In this document: positions 29,190 to 38,747 of the stretch, piece by piece | Layout: every line of letters starts with the position of its first letter | Position numbering within the stretch: position 1 is the stretch's first letter | Origin: Bacteroidota bacterium | Lineage (GTDB): Bacteria > Bacteroidota > Bacteroidia > Chitinophagales > Chitinophagaceae | Direction: 5' to 3' | DNA length: 64,000 nt | Assembly: GCA_016868585.1 (NCBI GenBank) | Contig: VGGR01000001.1 | Span: 330,874-394,873, forward strand | The notes under the pieces: generated by a model | What the model saw: the letters and a program-made list of their open reading frames with translations, nothing else | Database searches by the model: none | Told to the model about the DNA's origin: nothing | Program-made: the position numbers and the translations under genes

Positions 29190-29630
29190 ATGATTGAGTT
29201 AGATTATCCTGCAGTAGAATTACATGAGCGCCAACAGGGTAGAGTAGCTCAACTTTTTGATCCTTTTCGTAAAAGTTGGGTGCAACGCACACCTGAAGAG
29301 TGGGTGCGCCAACAATTTCTTCAACTTTTAGTACATAAGCATCATTATCCGGTTTCGTTAATTGCTGTTGAAAAAAGCATTCAAGTAGGCTTGGTCACCA
29401 AGCGATTTGACATTTTGATCTACGACAAGGGTCTTGCACCCTGGATGCTGATTGAATGTAAAGCGCCCTCGGTAAAATTAGACCACACTGTGTTGGAGCA
29501 AGTGATACAATATAATATGGGTGTTCCAGTTTCTTATATGATTATTGTGAATGGCCCTATTTGTCATGGCTGGAAGCGAGTAAATGGCCAGCTTGCTGCA
29601 CTTGAAAAAATACCTGATTTTTCTGTGTAA
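29190..29630 (+). CDS. Small PD-(D/E)XK-type protein, HSDR_N_2-like
   Basis: A 146-residue protein whose core, RFDILIYDKGLAPWMLIECK, gives the D-x(n)-ExK arrangement of PD-(D/E)XK nucleases and matches the N-terminal domain family of type I restriction R subunits (HSDR_N_2). No helicase domain, methylase or specificity subunit is nearby, and the ORF is complete, so this is a stand-alone small protein rather than a broken hsdR. Related solitary proteins are common in Bacteroidota chromosomes. Whether it cuts DNA is unknown. It starts five bases after a -7-like TAACTTCG and may be translated from a nearly leaderless message. Confidence 0.75.
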   Translation: MIELDYPAVELHERQQGRVAQLFDPFRKSWVQRTPEEWVRQQFLQLLVHKHHYPVSLIAVEKSIQVGLVTKRFDILIYDKGLAPWMLIECKAPSVKLDHTVLEQVIQYNMGVPVSYMIIVNGPICHGWKRVNGQLAALEKIPDFSV

Positions 29631-29683
29631 GTACCTTGTTGAATAGAATAGTTACCGATTAGACTTTCGGTCAAACTATTCCT

Positions 29684-31219
29684 ATGAGAAATTTGCTCCT
29701 TTCGCTATTAGTCTGCTTGCTGATTCTGAGTTGCAGAAAAACAGATTCTGTAAGCATTATTGATAGTACACAAAATAAAAGATCAACTGTTGATACACTT
29801 CGGATAATTATTCAGCAATCGCTTATTAATAAAGGAAATTTCGAATGGGCATCTGTATCTCCTGCTCTACTTTGGTCAGCCATACAACGCAGTAATGGAG
29901 TTGTATCGGTGGGTTATCAGATCGCAGCAAAATCGTTTCGGGAAGACCAATTAGCCACAATTGATATCAAGGCAAGGGAGTGGTTGGACGCCAAACAGAT
30001 TTTATTAGAGGAACTTTTACTTCTTGAACAGAGGCTTAATCCTGCGTTGGCATTGACCTCTATTTTGCCTTGGGAGGAGCATGTTCTTCCAGTTATTAAT
30101 ATCGTGCTAAAAAATCCCCACTCATTATCTTATTTGTTACAGTCTCCATTGGTGCGTTATGTGGAACCCATGGAATATGATCAGCTTTTATTTGCTGTAG
30201 AGGACCAGAGATTCAGTGGGTGCGCCAGTAATCTTCCTACCCGCGGTTTAGTACCAGGTGTGCATTATGGTGTTGTTACGCCAAACGTAAAAGCATCATG
30301 GAATTATCCAGCACATGGGATATTGGATGCCTGGCGCTATGTATCGGGAAAGGGCATTAAAGTTTTTTTGATCGATACAGGAATTGGCTATGATCAAGAA
30401 TGTCTGGGTGTCAACTTTAATCAGGGATTTTCAGGTGCCAGAACCCTGGAGCGGCTGGTAACATTGCCCCGAAAACGATTCTTAGGTATTATCAACCTGG
30501 GCCCTGTTGAAACTCCGGAGGACAGATGCGGTCATGGGACGGCAATGGCTGGGGTATTGGCTGCACCCAGGGGAATCAGCGGAAATATGGTGGGAATTGC
30601 TTACAATTCCAACTTGGTTACCTGCAGAGCAGCTGCAGATGTTTTTATTGATGAGGCCCGAGAAGTAAAAGGGGTAAGCGATGCATTCACTACGGCGGCG
30701 CAACGTGCAGATGTGAAAGTGATCAGCATGAGTATGGGTAGAATAACGGTCAGTTCCCAAATAAGAGATGCCATCCAATATGCACATGCCAAAGGAAAAT
30801 TGATTTTTTGTGCAGCAGGTACTTCTTTTGCATTTACGGCAAATTGGGCGGGTGTGGTTTTCCCGGCAACACTTCCGGAAGTGCAAGCTGTTACCGGAGT
30901 AAAACAATTCACAAATTTTGAAGCCTGCACACTATGCCATTCTGGCCCCGAAGTTGATTTTGTGGTAGAGATGGAACGGGCCGGGGATGCAACCCATCCT
31001 CTAACAGTTGCGGATCGTGGAAATGAGCCCTCCACCATTGGAGGTTCATCAGTGGCAACCGTGTCAATGGCAGCTATGACAGCATTAGTATGGAGCCGAT
31101 TCCCTTACTACTCTCGGGATCAGATTTTAACTCTGCTGGAACGTTATAGTACTTATTATCCGCAGCGGGATTCAAGGTGGGGTTGGGGCAAATTTCAGCC
31201 GGTACTGGCTGTTGACTGA
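29684..31219 (+). CDS. S8 subtilisin-like peptidase, lipoprotein
   Basis: The 511-residue protein starts MRNLLLSLLVCLLILSC, a lipoprotein signal with the cysteine at residue 17. Residues about 20-180 have no recognised domain and may be a propeptide. The catalytic domain shows Asp in VFLIDTGIGYD, His in RCGHGTAMAGVLAA and Ser in GGSSVATVSMAA, where the usual GTS is GSS. The oxyanion Asn is probably in a degenerate position (FCAAGTSFAF), which lacks the common NSAGN-type motif, so activity is not certain. It is followed by a hairpin shared with gdhA. It is the second S8 family gene in the window. Confidence 0.82.
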   Translation: MRNLLLSLLVCLLILSCRKTDSVSIIDSTQNKRSTVDTLRIIIQQSLINKGNFEWASVSPALLWSAIQRSNGVVSVGYQIAAKSFREDQLATIDIKAREWLDAKQILLEELLLLEQRLNPALALTSILPWEEHVLPVINIVLKNPHSLSYLLQSPLVRYVEPMEYDQLLFAVEDQRFSGCASNLPTRGLVPGVHYGVVTPNVKASWNYPAHGILDAWRYVSGKGIKVFLIDTGIGYDQECLGVNFNQGFSGARTLERLVTLPRKRFLGIINLGPVETPEDRCGHGTAMAGVLAAPRGISGNMVGIAYNSNLVTCRAAADVFIDEAREVKGVSDAFTTAAQRADVKVISMSMGRITVSSQIRDAIQYAHAKGKLIFCAAGTSFAFTANWAGVVFPATLPEVQAVTGVKQFTNFEACTLCHSGPEVDFVVEMERAGDATHPLTVADRGNEPSTIGGSSVATVSMAAMTALVWSRFPYYSRDQILTLLERYSTYYPQRDSRWGWGKFQPVLAVD

Positions 31220-31247
31220 AAGAGGAGTACCACTTTTTCAGATAAAA

Positions 31248-31274
31248 AAAGCTGTCCGACCTGGACAGCTTTAA
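31248..31274. terminator. Bidirectional terminator between S8 gene and gdhA
   Basis: AAAGCTGTCC-GACCT-GGACAGCTTT has a T-rich flank on the plus side and a long A run on the other, so it can stop transcripts from both converging genes. Confidence 0.85.
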
Positions 31275-31293
31275 TTTTGTATTAAAGGAATTT

Positions 31294-32712
31294 TTATGGA
31301 AATATCCCTAGCTCAGCATAGATTATTGCAACCTTGTTAATGGCTACAACATAGGCTGCGGTACGCATATCGGGTATGGCAGGGTTTTCTTTCCATACGG
31401 TCATGATCTCATGTGTTGCGTTGATCATGGTTTCTTCCAATCCACTATAAACAAAATCTACTTCATCAGGGCCGCGCATAATTAATTCCCTGGCGTGAGC
31501 ATTTGATTTTTTCCCTGTCAATTCTTCAATTTGGTTCAGGATGCTGCTATGTACGTTTTCAGTAAAGCGCTTCTCCATTCTACCGTATCTGACATGACTT
31601 AAATTCTTAAGCCACTCGAAATAGGATACGGTTACCCCTCCTGCATTCAAATACATGTCAGGAATTACAATGGTTCCCTTTTTAGCAAAGTAGTCATCTG
31701 CCTCAGGGGTTAATGGACCATTGGCCCCTTCTCCTATGATCTTAGCTTTTATGCGGGGGGCGTTTTCCTCATTGATCACGTTCTCCAAAGCGGCGGGGAT
31801 AAGAATGTCACATTCAAGCTCAAGGGCTTCATTAGCATGCTTAATGTGTTTAGCTCCGGGGAAATTTAATATTGACCCTGATTTTTTCCGATGTTGAAAT
31901 ACAGCTTCAACATCTAATCCTTTTTCATCAAATATGGCTCCTTCGTATTCGGCTAAGGCTATTACTTTTGCGCCTGCAAGCTGAAAAAAATGAGCTGCCC
32001 AATATCCCACATTGCCCAAACCCTGGACAATGACCCTCTTATTTTCAATACCTAATGGCAAACTTAGTTTGCTCATGATGTCAGGGATATTACAAACCTC
32101 TCTGGTGCCATAGAATACACCAAGGCCAGTGGCTTCTCTTCTTCCTCTCACACCTCCCTGCGTGATTGGTTTACCGGTCACGCAACCAGCTGCATCCAGC
32201 TCGCCAGATCTCATAGAAACATAGGTATCCAGCACCCAAGACATCTCGCGTTCTCCGGTTCCGTAATCCGGCGCTGGTACATCAATTCCAGGGCCAATGA
32301 AATTCTTTTTGATCAGCTCTGATGTATAACGTCGGGTAATGCGCTCTAATTCACCAACCGAATATTTTTTTGGGTCTATTTTGATCCCCCCCTTTCCTCC
32401 ACCAAAAGGAACATTCACAATGGTGCATTTATAGGTCATCAACGCGGCTAGGGCCATCACTTCATCCTGATTGACCTCAGCAGCAAATCGAATTCCTCCT
32501 TTACAAGGAGTCTTATGGTGAGAATGCTGGACACGATAAGCTTCGATTACTTCAATTTCTCCGTTGTCTCTTTTGATCGGGAATCGAAGCTGAAGCACCG
32601 CATTACATTGTCTGATATGATTGAGTAATCCAGAATCCCATTTTGTGAATCGGGCAGCCTTATCGAAACTTCTTTCTACGGCTCCGAAAAAACTGTAATT
32701 TTTGTCCGACAT
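31294..32712 (-). CDS. gdhA: Glutamate dehydrogenase (Glu/Leu/Phe/Val family)
   Basis: Interconverts glutamate and 2-oxoglutarate plus ammonia. Substrate-site and catalytic lysines lie in [11 protein letters not shown] and [31 protein letters not shown] follows, and the NAD(P)-binding Rossmann motif is [12 protein letters not shown] near residue 235. The 472-residue length is slightly above the common 410-450 because of an extra C-terminal part. The product 2-oxoglutarate is the substrate of the SucAB complex encoded in the same window. Which coenzyme is used cannot be told from the sequence. It is upstream-isolated from the ccm genes by 38 bases. Confidence 0.93.
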   Translation of the reverse strand: MSDKNYSFFGAVERSFDKAARFTKWDSGLLNHIRQCNAVLQLRFPIKRDNGEIEVIEAYRVQHSHHKTPCKGGIRFAAEVNQDEVMALAALMTYKCTIVNVPFGGGKGGIKIDPKKYSVGELERITRRYTSELIKKNFIGPGIDVPAPDYGTGEREMSWVLDTYVSMRSGELDAAGCVTGKPITQGGVRGRREATGLGVFYGTREVCNIPDIMSKLSLPLGIENKRVIVQGLGNVGYWAAHFFQLAGAKVIALAEYEGAIFDEKGLDVEAVFQHRKKSGSILNFPGAKHIKHANEALELECDILIPAALENVINEENAPRIKAKIIGEGANGPLTPEADDYFAKKGTIVIPDMYLNAGGVTVSYFEWLKNLSHVRYGRMEKRFTENVHSSILNQIEELTGKKSNAHARELIMRGPDEVDFVYSGLEETMINATHEIMTVWKENPAIPDMRTAAYVVAINKVAIIYAELGIFP

Positions 32713-32750
32713 AAATTGTTTTTTTGTTTGAGCAATCGTTTTGTATTGGC

Positions 32751-32960
32751 TTATTTTAAGTTCTCCATTTTAGCAATCTTTCTGTCAAGTCGAATCAGGT
32801 AGAGAATTAACCCGGCGAGAATCGCTAACATAACGGCAACAACAACATAAATACGGCCATCACTTCGCATCAGGTGGGCCATTTCAGCTTTAGGGGCTTG
32901 ACTTAATAGTGGTTGATTAAACAGGAGAAATATGGCAGCAAGGGGTAATAATTTTTTCAT
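32751..32960 (-). CDS. CcmD-like small membrane protein
   Basis: A 69-residue protein with an N-terminal hydrophobic stretch ending LLSQ (a possible signal peptide), then a second helix [19 protein letters not shown] followed by [13 protein letters not shown]. One short helix with a basic cytoplasmic tail, placed directly after ccmC, fits the CcmD role of holding the CcmC heme-handling complex. Its ATG overlaps the ccmC stop by four bases (ATGA), which supports translation coupling. Similarity is mainly by size, topology and position. Confidence 0.7.
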   Translation of the reverse strand: MKKLLPLAAIFLLFNQPLLSQAPKAEMAHLMRSDGRIYVVVAVMLAILAGLILYLIRLDRKIAKMENLK

Positions 32961-33652
32961 AATCCAAATTTTTTACCGGCAAGCACCTGTAAGCGAATTT
33001 TTAACTGGGTTATCCAAATTCCTAAAAGCGTCCACCCTACTACAGCAGGGTAGAAGACAATTCGCATATCAGCGCTAATGTCATTTTCAACATCGAGAGC
33101 AGGATTGCCTTCATTTCCAGGATGCAGACTGGGAAGCACGCGTGGAAGAATCCATATGGCCGGGAATAACAGCACAAAAGCAAATATGTTGTAAACAGCA
33201 CTTATCCTTGCTCTTTTGTCTATATCGTTTATGGAATCTCTGAGAATCATATATGCAGCATAAACCAATAAGGCAACCGCTGCTCCAATAAGTTTGGGAT
33301 CCCTTGCGATGGTGCTAAAAGAATCGAGTAGGGGAATATTGGGATCTGCCCAAGTAAATGAAGCCCAGATAGCACCAGTCCCATACCCTAATAGCCCAAA
33401 AAGGATCCCCGTTCCTGCATATAATCGAGCTGCGCGATCAAGCTTGGGCTGCAGGGTGCTGAGATAACGAATAGAATGAACTAGAGAGATCATGAAAAGT
33501 ATCATCATGGCAAACCACATGCAAACATGAAAATAAAGATTGCGAATGGTTTCCTGCAGTGGGGGAAGTCGGGGTACTGGTCCCAACAAGCCCGCTATAA
33601 ATGTGTAGGCGAGCAATAAGATTGTCAATATCTTCCACCAATGCTTCTTCAT
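32957..33652 (-). CDS. ccmC: Cytochrome c biogenesis protein CcmC (heme-handling)
   Basis: A membrane protein with about six spans. MKKHWWKILTILLLAYTF opens the preferred start, five codons inside the ORF. The periplasmic heme-binding WWD-type segment is recognisable as AIWASFTWADPN, a variant of the usual WGTxWxWDPR, and histidines flank it (FHVCMW and SLHPG). CcmC passes heme to the maturation pathway for c-type cytochromes. It is followed by the CcmD-like gene with a 4-base overlap and preceded by ccmB 52 bases upstream. Confidence 0.88.
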   Translation of the reverse strand: MKKHWWKILTILLLAYTFIAGLLGPVPRLPPLQETIRNLYFHVCMWFAMMILFMISLVHSIRYLSTLQPKLDRAARLYAGTGILFGLLGYGTGAIWASFTWADPNIPLLDSFSTIARDPKLIGAAVALLVYAAYMILRDSINDIDKRARISAVYNIFAFVLLFPAIWILPRVLPSLHPGNEGNPALDVENDISADMRIVFYPAVVGWTLLGIWITQLKIRLQVLAGKKFGL

Positions 33653-33704
33653 GAATTTCCACTGCAAAATTAAGGAGATAGGATCAAAAGGGCAGATTAA
33701 ACAC

Positions 33705-34352
33705 TTAGTCTTTCCACAAAAACGGGAATAGAATCACGGCTAACAAGATAACCAGTGCATCCAGTGCCAGTAACAACAAAATGGTTGGAATGGGTATGCT
33801 TACTAAGGGAGAAAATGCGGTTGAGGATAGTCTCATCAATAACACCACTTGCGGAATTATTACTGGGAAGCCCATAATGGCCATCACAGCGGCATTTTGT
33901 TGAGCACGGGCGGCAATGGCCGCCAAAAAGCCAAAAACTAAACTCAGACTAAAGCCTCCTAAAAAAACCATTCCAACAAAAGCTCCCATCTTATCTACCG
34001 GGTTTCCCATCAATACTAAGAAAAACAGGAGACTGATGGCGCTCATCGCCAACATCAATATACCATTGTAAAATAATTTGGCAAGGATAAAGCTGGTAGG
34101 GTGGTTAAGTGTAAAGTAATAAAGCATTCTGCCTCTGCTTTCTTGTAAAAAGGCTTTAGCCACTGCGTTTATACATATAAAAAGTTGTGTTATCCAAAAT
34201 AATCCATTCCATATATTGGCTTCCGGCGACTCAATGGCCATGAAAAGAAGAAAAAGAGTAGCAGCACCATAAAGCAGCAAGCCATAGAAGCTATATTGTT
34301 GCCGAAGCTCCAAGAGGAGATCTTTTTTTATGAGAGAAAAAATATGGCTCAT
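33705..34352 (-). CDS. ccmB: Heme exporter protein CcmB
   Basis: A 215-residue integral membrane protein with six predicted spans, the membrane subunit of the CcmAB transporter in cytochrome c maturation. It begins MSHIFSLIKKDLLLELRQ, the typical amphipathic start of CcmB, and contains the central FLQESRGRMLYYFTL. The ATPase partner ccmA, usually next to ccmB, is not in this window. The gene starts three bases after the tdk stop, so it is co-transcribed with thymidine kinase and probably with kdtA. Confidence 0.9.
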   Translation of the reverse strand: MSHIFSLIKKDLLLELRQQYSFYGLLLYGAATLFLLFMAIESPEANIWNGLFWITQLFICINAVAKAFLQESRGRMLYYFTLNHPTSFILAKLFYNGILMLAMSAISLLFFLVLMGNPVDKMGAFVGMVFLGGFSLSLVFGFLAAIAARAQQNAAVMAIMGFPVIIPQVVLLMRLSSTAFSPLVSIPIPTILLLLALDALVILLAVILFPFLWKD

Positions 34353-34355
34353 ACA

Positions 34356-34922
34356 TTAGGATTGCTGATAACACTTGCGACAACGCGCTTCATAGGAGTC
34401 AGTTGCGCCCAACATTACTTGTTCCTCGTTCGCTACTTTTCGATAGGAATAATTGGCAATTCCGCCACATTGTTGACAGATCGCATGCAGTTTTGTTACA
34501 TAATCTGCCTTTGCCAGGATTTGTGGCATTGGACCAAATGGTTTCCCTAAATAATCCATATCTAATCCTGCTACTATTACGCGAATTCCCCGGAATGCCA
34601 ATAAGTCGCAACAGTCAGCAATTTCCGGGTCAAAAAATTGCGCTTCATCAATACCAACAACATCGACATTCTCGATTTTATTAAAAATCTCTTTTGATAT
34701 CCGAATGGGGATTGAGTCAAAAAAGTTTGTATCATGGGATACGATCTTTTCTTCCGCATATCGATTGTCAATAAATGGTTTGAAAACAGCAATGCGCTGG
34801 TTGGCAATCCGAACACGTTTAAGGCGTCTGATCAGTTCCTCTGTTTTTCCACTAAACATTGATCCGCATATTACTTCTATGCTTCCTTTTCTTTCACCAC
34901 TATTATTGGGTTCTATAAACAT
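34356..34922 (-). CDS. tdk: Thymidine kinase, type II
   Basis: Phosphorylates thymidine to dTMP in nucleotide salvage. The P loop is GSMFSGKTEELIRRLKR at residues about 21-37, followed by SHDTNFFDSIPI, the Walker B DEAQFFD and a lasso-type VTKLHAICQQCGG. A zinc site is formed by CQQC and CRKC at the C-terminus. The length of 188 residues is normal for the bacterial type II enzyme. It lies between kdtA (35 bases upstream) and ccmB (3 bases downstream) on one transcript. Confidence 0.95.
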   Translation of the reverse strand: MFIEPNNSGERKGSIEVICGSMFSGKTEELIRRLKRVRIANQRIAVFKPFIDNRYAEEKIVSHDTNFFDSIPIRISKEIFNKIENVDVVGIDEAQFFDPEIADCCDLLAFRGIRVIVAGLDMDYLGKPFGPMPQILAKADYVTKLHAICQQCGGIANYSYRKVANEEQVMLGATDSYEARCRKCYQQS

Positions 34923-34956
34923 CTATTGCAGAATTATGTTGAAAGGTACAGTGACT

Positions 34957-36258
34957 TTAATTGAATGCCCATCTTTTTCTGATAAAATCCATAATCGTTG
35001 CAGTGGCTCCTTTTTTTGAGTGAACATATTGGTAAGCTGCATCACCCATTTTAGTAAGTTTTAAAGGATCAGTAAGTAATGATTTTAGGTGAAGCCCAAG
35101 CATATTACCGGGATCCTCATCGGTTTGCAGGGCTATCGCGCCCTTGATGGCGATCAATTCAACAGCTTCCAGAGATCGCTGGTGGTGCGGTCCAAAAAAA
35201 ACGGGCACTCCATAAACAGCCGCTTCGAGGATATTATGAATGCCAGGAAATTTAAAGCCCCCGCCTACATAGGCAAAGGTAGCATAACGATAAAGCGAAG
35301 AAAGTATTCCAATCGAATCGATAATTAATACAGAGGTAGCTGGGGTAGGGGCGTGCTGATAGGTTGAAAATAATTGAGCTGTTGGGAAAAGTAATTGCAG
35401 CTCTTTCAAATGGTTGACATTTACTTCATGAGGAGCAATGATAAGCTTGAGATCGGATAAGGCAGGATTTTCAAACGCACGTGCTATGACCCTTTCATCC
35501 CCAGGCCAGGTACTGCCAGCCACAAGTAATGAACTATCTCCTTTAAATTGTTCTATGACCTTAAAAGATGTATGGTTTTCGGCGATCTCAATTACCCGGT
35601 CAAATCGAGTATCTCCTGCAATGGAACTGATCGATCCCAATCCCATTTTATTCAGTAAGGCTAGCGATTGCTTATCCTGCACAAACAAATGATCAAATCG
35701 AGCTGCCATTTTTCTGTAGATAGCTCCATACCATCTAAAAAAAGACATTTCTTTTCTGAATAGCGCGGCGATCAGCAAGAGAGGTATTTTCCTGTAGCTT
35801 ATTTTCTTTAAGTAATAAAACCAGAACTCGTATTTGACAAAAAGAACCAGTTCAGGGTGTGCAATATCCAAAAAACGTTTAGCGGTTTTAGGTCCATCCA
35901 TGGGCAAATAAAACACCCAGTCAGCTCCCTTGTAATTTTTTTGTACCTCATAGCCGGAGGGCGAAAAAAAAGTGAGTAGTATCTTATGCGTAGGATATGC
36001 TGTTCTTAGTTGTTCAATCAGTGGTCTTCCTTGTTCAAATTCGCCAAGTGATGCTACATGCATCCAAATTACCCGATCCTGAGGATTAATTTGAGATCGC
36101 ATTTTTTTTAATCCCCCTTTTCGTCCCATTACCCAGGACCTTGCCTTGCCATGGAAGGGCGCGGCCACCCAAAGACAAATTTTAAAAAACAATAAAAAAA
36201 TATGGTAAAACACCAGGTACAAGGCTATTCGTTTAAGGTGTTGCAAAGTTAGTTGCAT
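34957..36258 (-). CDS. kdtA: 3-deoxy-D-manno-octulosonic acid transferase
   Basis: Transfers Kdo from CMP-Kdo to lipid A precursors in LPS synthesis (WaaA/KdtA, GT30 family). An N-terminal membrane anchor (ALYLVFYHIFLLFFKICLWV) is followed by WMHVASLGEFEQGRPLIEQL, which holds the catalytic Glu, then FVKYEFWFYYLK, AGSTWPGDE and the C-terminal donor site FAYVGGGFKFPGIHNILE-type block. The length of 433 residues is standard. It is divergent from the sugar-nucleotide operon, with 50 bases between the starts, which fits a shared surface-polysaccharide theme. Confidence 0.94.
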   Translation of the reverse strand: MQLTLQHLKRIALYLVFYHIFLLFFKICLWVAAPFHGKARSWVMGRKGGLKKMRSQINPQDRVIWMHVASLGEFEQGRPLIEQLRTAYPTHKILLTFFSPSGYEVQKNYKGADWVFYLPMDGPKTAKRFLDIAHPELVLFVKYEFWFYYLKKISYRKIPLLLIAALFRKEMSFFRWYGAIYRKMAARFDHLFVQDKQSLALLNKMGLGSISSIAGDTRFDRVIEIAENHTSFKVIEQFKGDSSLLVAGSTWPGDERVIARAFENPALSDLKLIIAPHEVNVNHLKELQLLFPTAQLFSTYQHAPTPATSVLIIDSIGILSSLYRYATFAYVGGGFKFPGIHNILEAAVYGVPVFFGPHHQRSLEAVELIAIKGAIALQTDEDPGNMLGLHLKSLLTDPLKLTKMGDAAYQYVHSKKGATATIMDFIRKRWAFN

Positions 36259-36282
36259 TAGATTGAACTGTATTCATTTCGT

Positions 36283-36290
36283 TACTTTTG
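36283..36290 (+). promoter_or_regulatory. Possible -7 element for the sugar-nucleotide operon
   Basis: TACTTTTG matches TAnnTTTG and lies 18 bases before the aminotransferase ATG in the divergent gap. No properly spaced TTTG was found upstream. Confidence 0.4.
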
Positions 36291-36308
36291 TCAATCATTG
36301 ATTAAGCT

Positions 36309-37436
36309 ATGCGCCCCATTCAAATGGTAGATACTAAAACACAGTATCTCAGAATTAAACAAGAAGTAGATGATGCCGTTCAACAGGTGATGGAGAGTAG
36401 CGCCTTTATCAACGGGCCTGCTGTTGCTGCTTTTTCTCAATCCTTGTCAGCTTATTTGGGTGTTAAGCATGTAATTCCTTGCGCCAATGGTACGGATGCT
36501 TTGCAAATTGCAATGATGGCTTTGGGTTTACAACCTGGCGATGAAGTGATAACTCCATCTTTTACGTATATCGCAACCACGGAAGTAATCGGCTTATTGA
36601 GGTTGAAACCAGTTTTTGTTGAAGTGGATCAACATACTTTTTGTATGGATCCTGCCTCTTTGCGGAAGGCTATTACCCTGCGAACCAAAGCTATTGTGCC
36701 GGTTCATTTATATGGGCAGTCTGCGCCGATGGAAGAAATTCTTCAGATAGCTCAGGAGCACAATCTGTTTGTTATTGAGGACAATGCACAGGCAATCGGA
36801 GGCCGATACCAGTTTAGTGATGGGGTAAAAAAGATGACGGGCACAATTGGACATATTGGTTGCACTTCCTTTTATCCCTCAAAAAATTTAGGGGCCTTTG
36901 GCGATGGAGGGGCAATATTCACTAATGACGATGCATTAGCAAACCGCATAGCTATGATTGCTAATCATGGACAAAGCAAACGTTATTACCATGATGTGGT
37001 GGGTTGCAATAGCCGATTGGATGCTATACAAGCTGCCCTATTATCAGTAAAGTTGAAGTATCTTGATTCTTACAACCTGGCCCGTAAAACAGCCGCTGAT
37101 TTTTATGACCAGGCTTTTGCCTCTTGCGCGTCATTGACTACTCCTTACAGGGCTCCTTATGCAGATCATGTTTTCCACCAATACACCTTGCTGCTTGAAG
37201 GAGTAGATCGTGATCAATTAGCAGCCTTTCTCAGCGAAAGGCAAATTCCTTCCATGATCTATTATCCTGTGCCTGGCCATCGTCAAAAAATGTTTGGTCT
37301 CTCAGGAACTTCGCTTCCTGACCTGCCAGTAACAGATTGGCTAACGGAACGTGTTTTTTCCCTTCCGATTCATACGGAACTAGATCAAGAGCAATTAGCT
37401 GCCATTTCCGGTGCCGTTTTGGAATTTATTGGATAA
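36309..37436 (+). CDS. DegT/DnrJ/EryC1/StrS family sugar aminotransferase
   Basis: A PLP-dependent sensor of the sugar aminotransferase family that converts a nucleotide-linked keto sugar to an amino sugar. The PLP lysine is in FYPSKNLGAFGDGG, near residue 192. The family blocks GTDALQIAMMAL, PSFTYIATTEVI, VPVHLYGQ and NSRLDAIQAALL are all present. The 375 residues are typical. A UDP-sugar dehydrogenase starts eight bases after its stop, and the pair resembles WbpA/WbpE-type routes to UDP-diamino uronic acids, but the exact substrate cannot be read from the sequence. Confidence 0.88.
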   Translation: MRPIQMVDTKTQYLRIKQEVDDAVQQVMESSAFINGPAVAAFSQSLSAYLGVKHVIPCANGTDALQIAMMALGLQPGDEVITPSFTYIATTEVIGLLRLKPVFVEVDQHTFCMDPASLRKAITLRTKAIVPVHLYGQSAPMEEILQIAQEHNLFVIEDNAQAIGGRYQFSDGVKKMTGTIGHIGCTSFYPSKNLGAFGDGGAIFTNDDALANRIAMIANHGQSKRYYHDVVGCNSRLDAIQAALLSVKLKYLDSYNLARKTAADFYDQAFASCASLTTPYRAPYADHVFHQYTLLLEGVDRDQLAAFLSERQIPSMIYYPVPGHRQKMFGLSGTSLPDLPVTDWLTERVFSLPIHTELDQEQLAAISGAVLEFIG

Positions 37437-37444
37437 TTAGTTTT

Positions 37445-38746
37445 ATGTCTGACAAACCGCTTAACCGATTTCTCGATAGGTTTGACTCGATAGCAGTTAT
37501 CGGTTTGGGCTATACAGGATTGCCCCTTGCTCTTCGGTTAGCGGAACGATTTAGTGTGATTGGTTATGATAGCGATCCAGTCCGTATCCAGCAGTTGCAA
37601 GAGGGGTATGATTCAAATCATGAGCTTGAGTTAGGTCAGTTTCCTGATTTATTACCCGTTTTTACCAGTGACCTATTGCAATTGACCCATGCATCAGTTT
37701 ATATTATTGCGGTTCCAACGCCAGTTGATAAAAACAATTTGCCTGATTTACGCTTTTTAAAAGAAGCCGTTGAGCAAATTGGCAAATTTTTAAAAAACGG
37801 GGATTGTGTAGTGGTTGAGTCAACTGTTTATCCGGGTTGTACAGAAGAATTTTGTGCTCCCTTATTGGAAAAGATTTCTGGTCTTCAGCTAGACAAGGAT
37901 TTTTCAATGGGATATTCCCCCGAGAGAATAAGTCCGGGGGATGCAGTCCATCATATAGGTGCGGTTATTAAATTGGTGGCGGCATCCGATCCTGTTACTT
38001 TACGCTTCCTGACTCAATTATATCAGCAAGTAACTATGGCGGGTGTTCATGCCTGTGTGTCGATTCGGGTTGCGGAGGCAGCAAAGTTAACCGAGAATAT
38101 TCAGCGAGATGTAAATATTGCTTTGTTGAATGAGCTGTCTTCTGTTTATGAGACATTAGGTATTGATCCTGGGGCTGTTTGGGAGGCGGCAGCTACAAAA
38201 TGGAATTTTTTGCCTTTTCGCCCAGGTCTTGCCGGAGGACATTGTATTAGCGTGGATCCATATTATCTGATTAATGCCATTAAAGAACAAGGGGGAAAAG
38301 CTTCGCTTGTTGAAGAGTCAAGACGCATTAACGAAGGGATGGTTGCACGTATAGCTGCTCAAGTGTTTCAGCATTTTCAATCTACTATCATTGGAAATGA
38401 TAAAAAACGGGTTTTGGTTCTGGGGGCCAGTTTTAAGCCTGATGTAAGAGACTTCCGAAATTCAAAACCTGTGGCACTGACCAAATTATTGATGAGAAAT
38501 AACATTGAGGTTGAACTGGTTGATCCCTTGGTTGATGGTCAACATCTTGAGAAGGTATCTGGTTTGCGACTGACTAGTCAGCCAACTGGCTATTATCAGG
38601 TAATGATCATAGCGGTTAATCATACCGTATTTAAAGAACTGGAAGAAAGCTATTTTTGTAACTGCACCAGTGATACTTCCCTGGTTATAGATTTAACAGG
38701 GGAATACAAGCGTGTAATCTCTAATCGAAAATACTGGACTATTTAA
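37445..38746 (+). CDS. Nucleotide-sugar dehydrogenase (UDP-HexNAc/UDP-glucose dehydrogenase family)
   Basis: Oxidises a UDP-sugar C6 alcohol to the uronic acid with NAD. The ORF starts inside the preceding gene; the ATG at 37445 gives the proper N-terminus with the Rossmann motif VIGLGYTGLPLALRLAE. STVYPGCTEEFC and the catalytic cysteine in GGHCISVDPYYL are clear, as is the C-terminal VLGASFKPDVRDFRNSKP. About 433 residues. The SVDPYYL form is commoner in the UDP-N-acetyl-hexosamine dehydrogenases (TviB/WbpA-like) than in glucose enzymes, so I lean to that side. It follows the aminotransferase by eight bases. Confidence 0.88.
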   Translation: MSDKPLNRFLDRFDSIAVIGLGYTGLPLALRLAERFSVIGYDSDPVRIQQLQEGYDSNHELELGQFPDLLPVFTSDLLQLTHASVYIIAVPTPVDKNNLPDLRFLKEAVEQIGKFLKNGDCVVVESTVYPGCTEEFCAPLLEKISGLQLDKDFSMGYSPERISPGDAVHHIGAVIKLVAASDPVTLRFLTQLYQQVTMAGVHACVSIRVAEAAKLTENIQRDVNIALLNELSSVYETLGIDPGAVWEAAATKWNFLPFRPGLAGGHCISVDPYYLINAIKEQGGKASLVEESRRINEGMVARIAAQVFQHFQSTIIGNDKKRVLVLGASFKPDVRDFRNSKPVALTKLLMRNNIEVELVDPLVDGQHLEKVSGLRLTSQPTGYYQVMIIAVNHTVFKELEESYFCNCTSDTSLVIDLTGEYKRVISNRKYWTI

Positions 38747-38747
38747 C

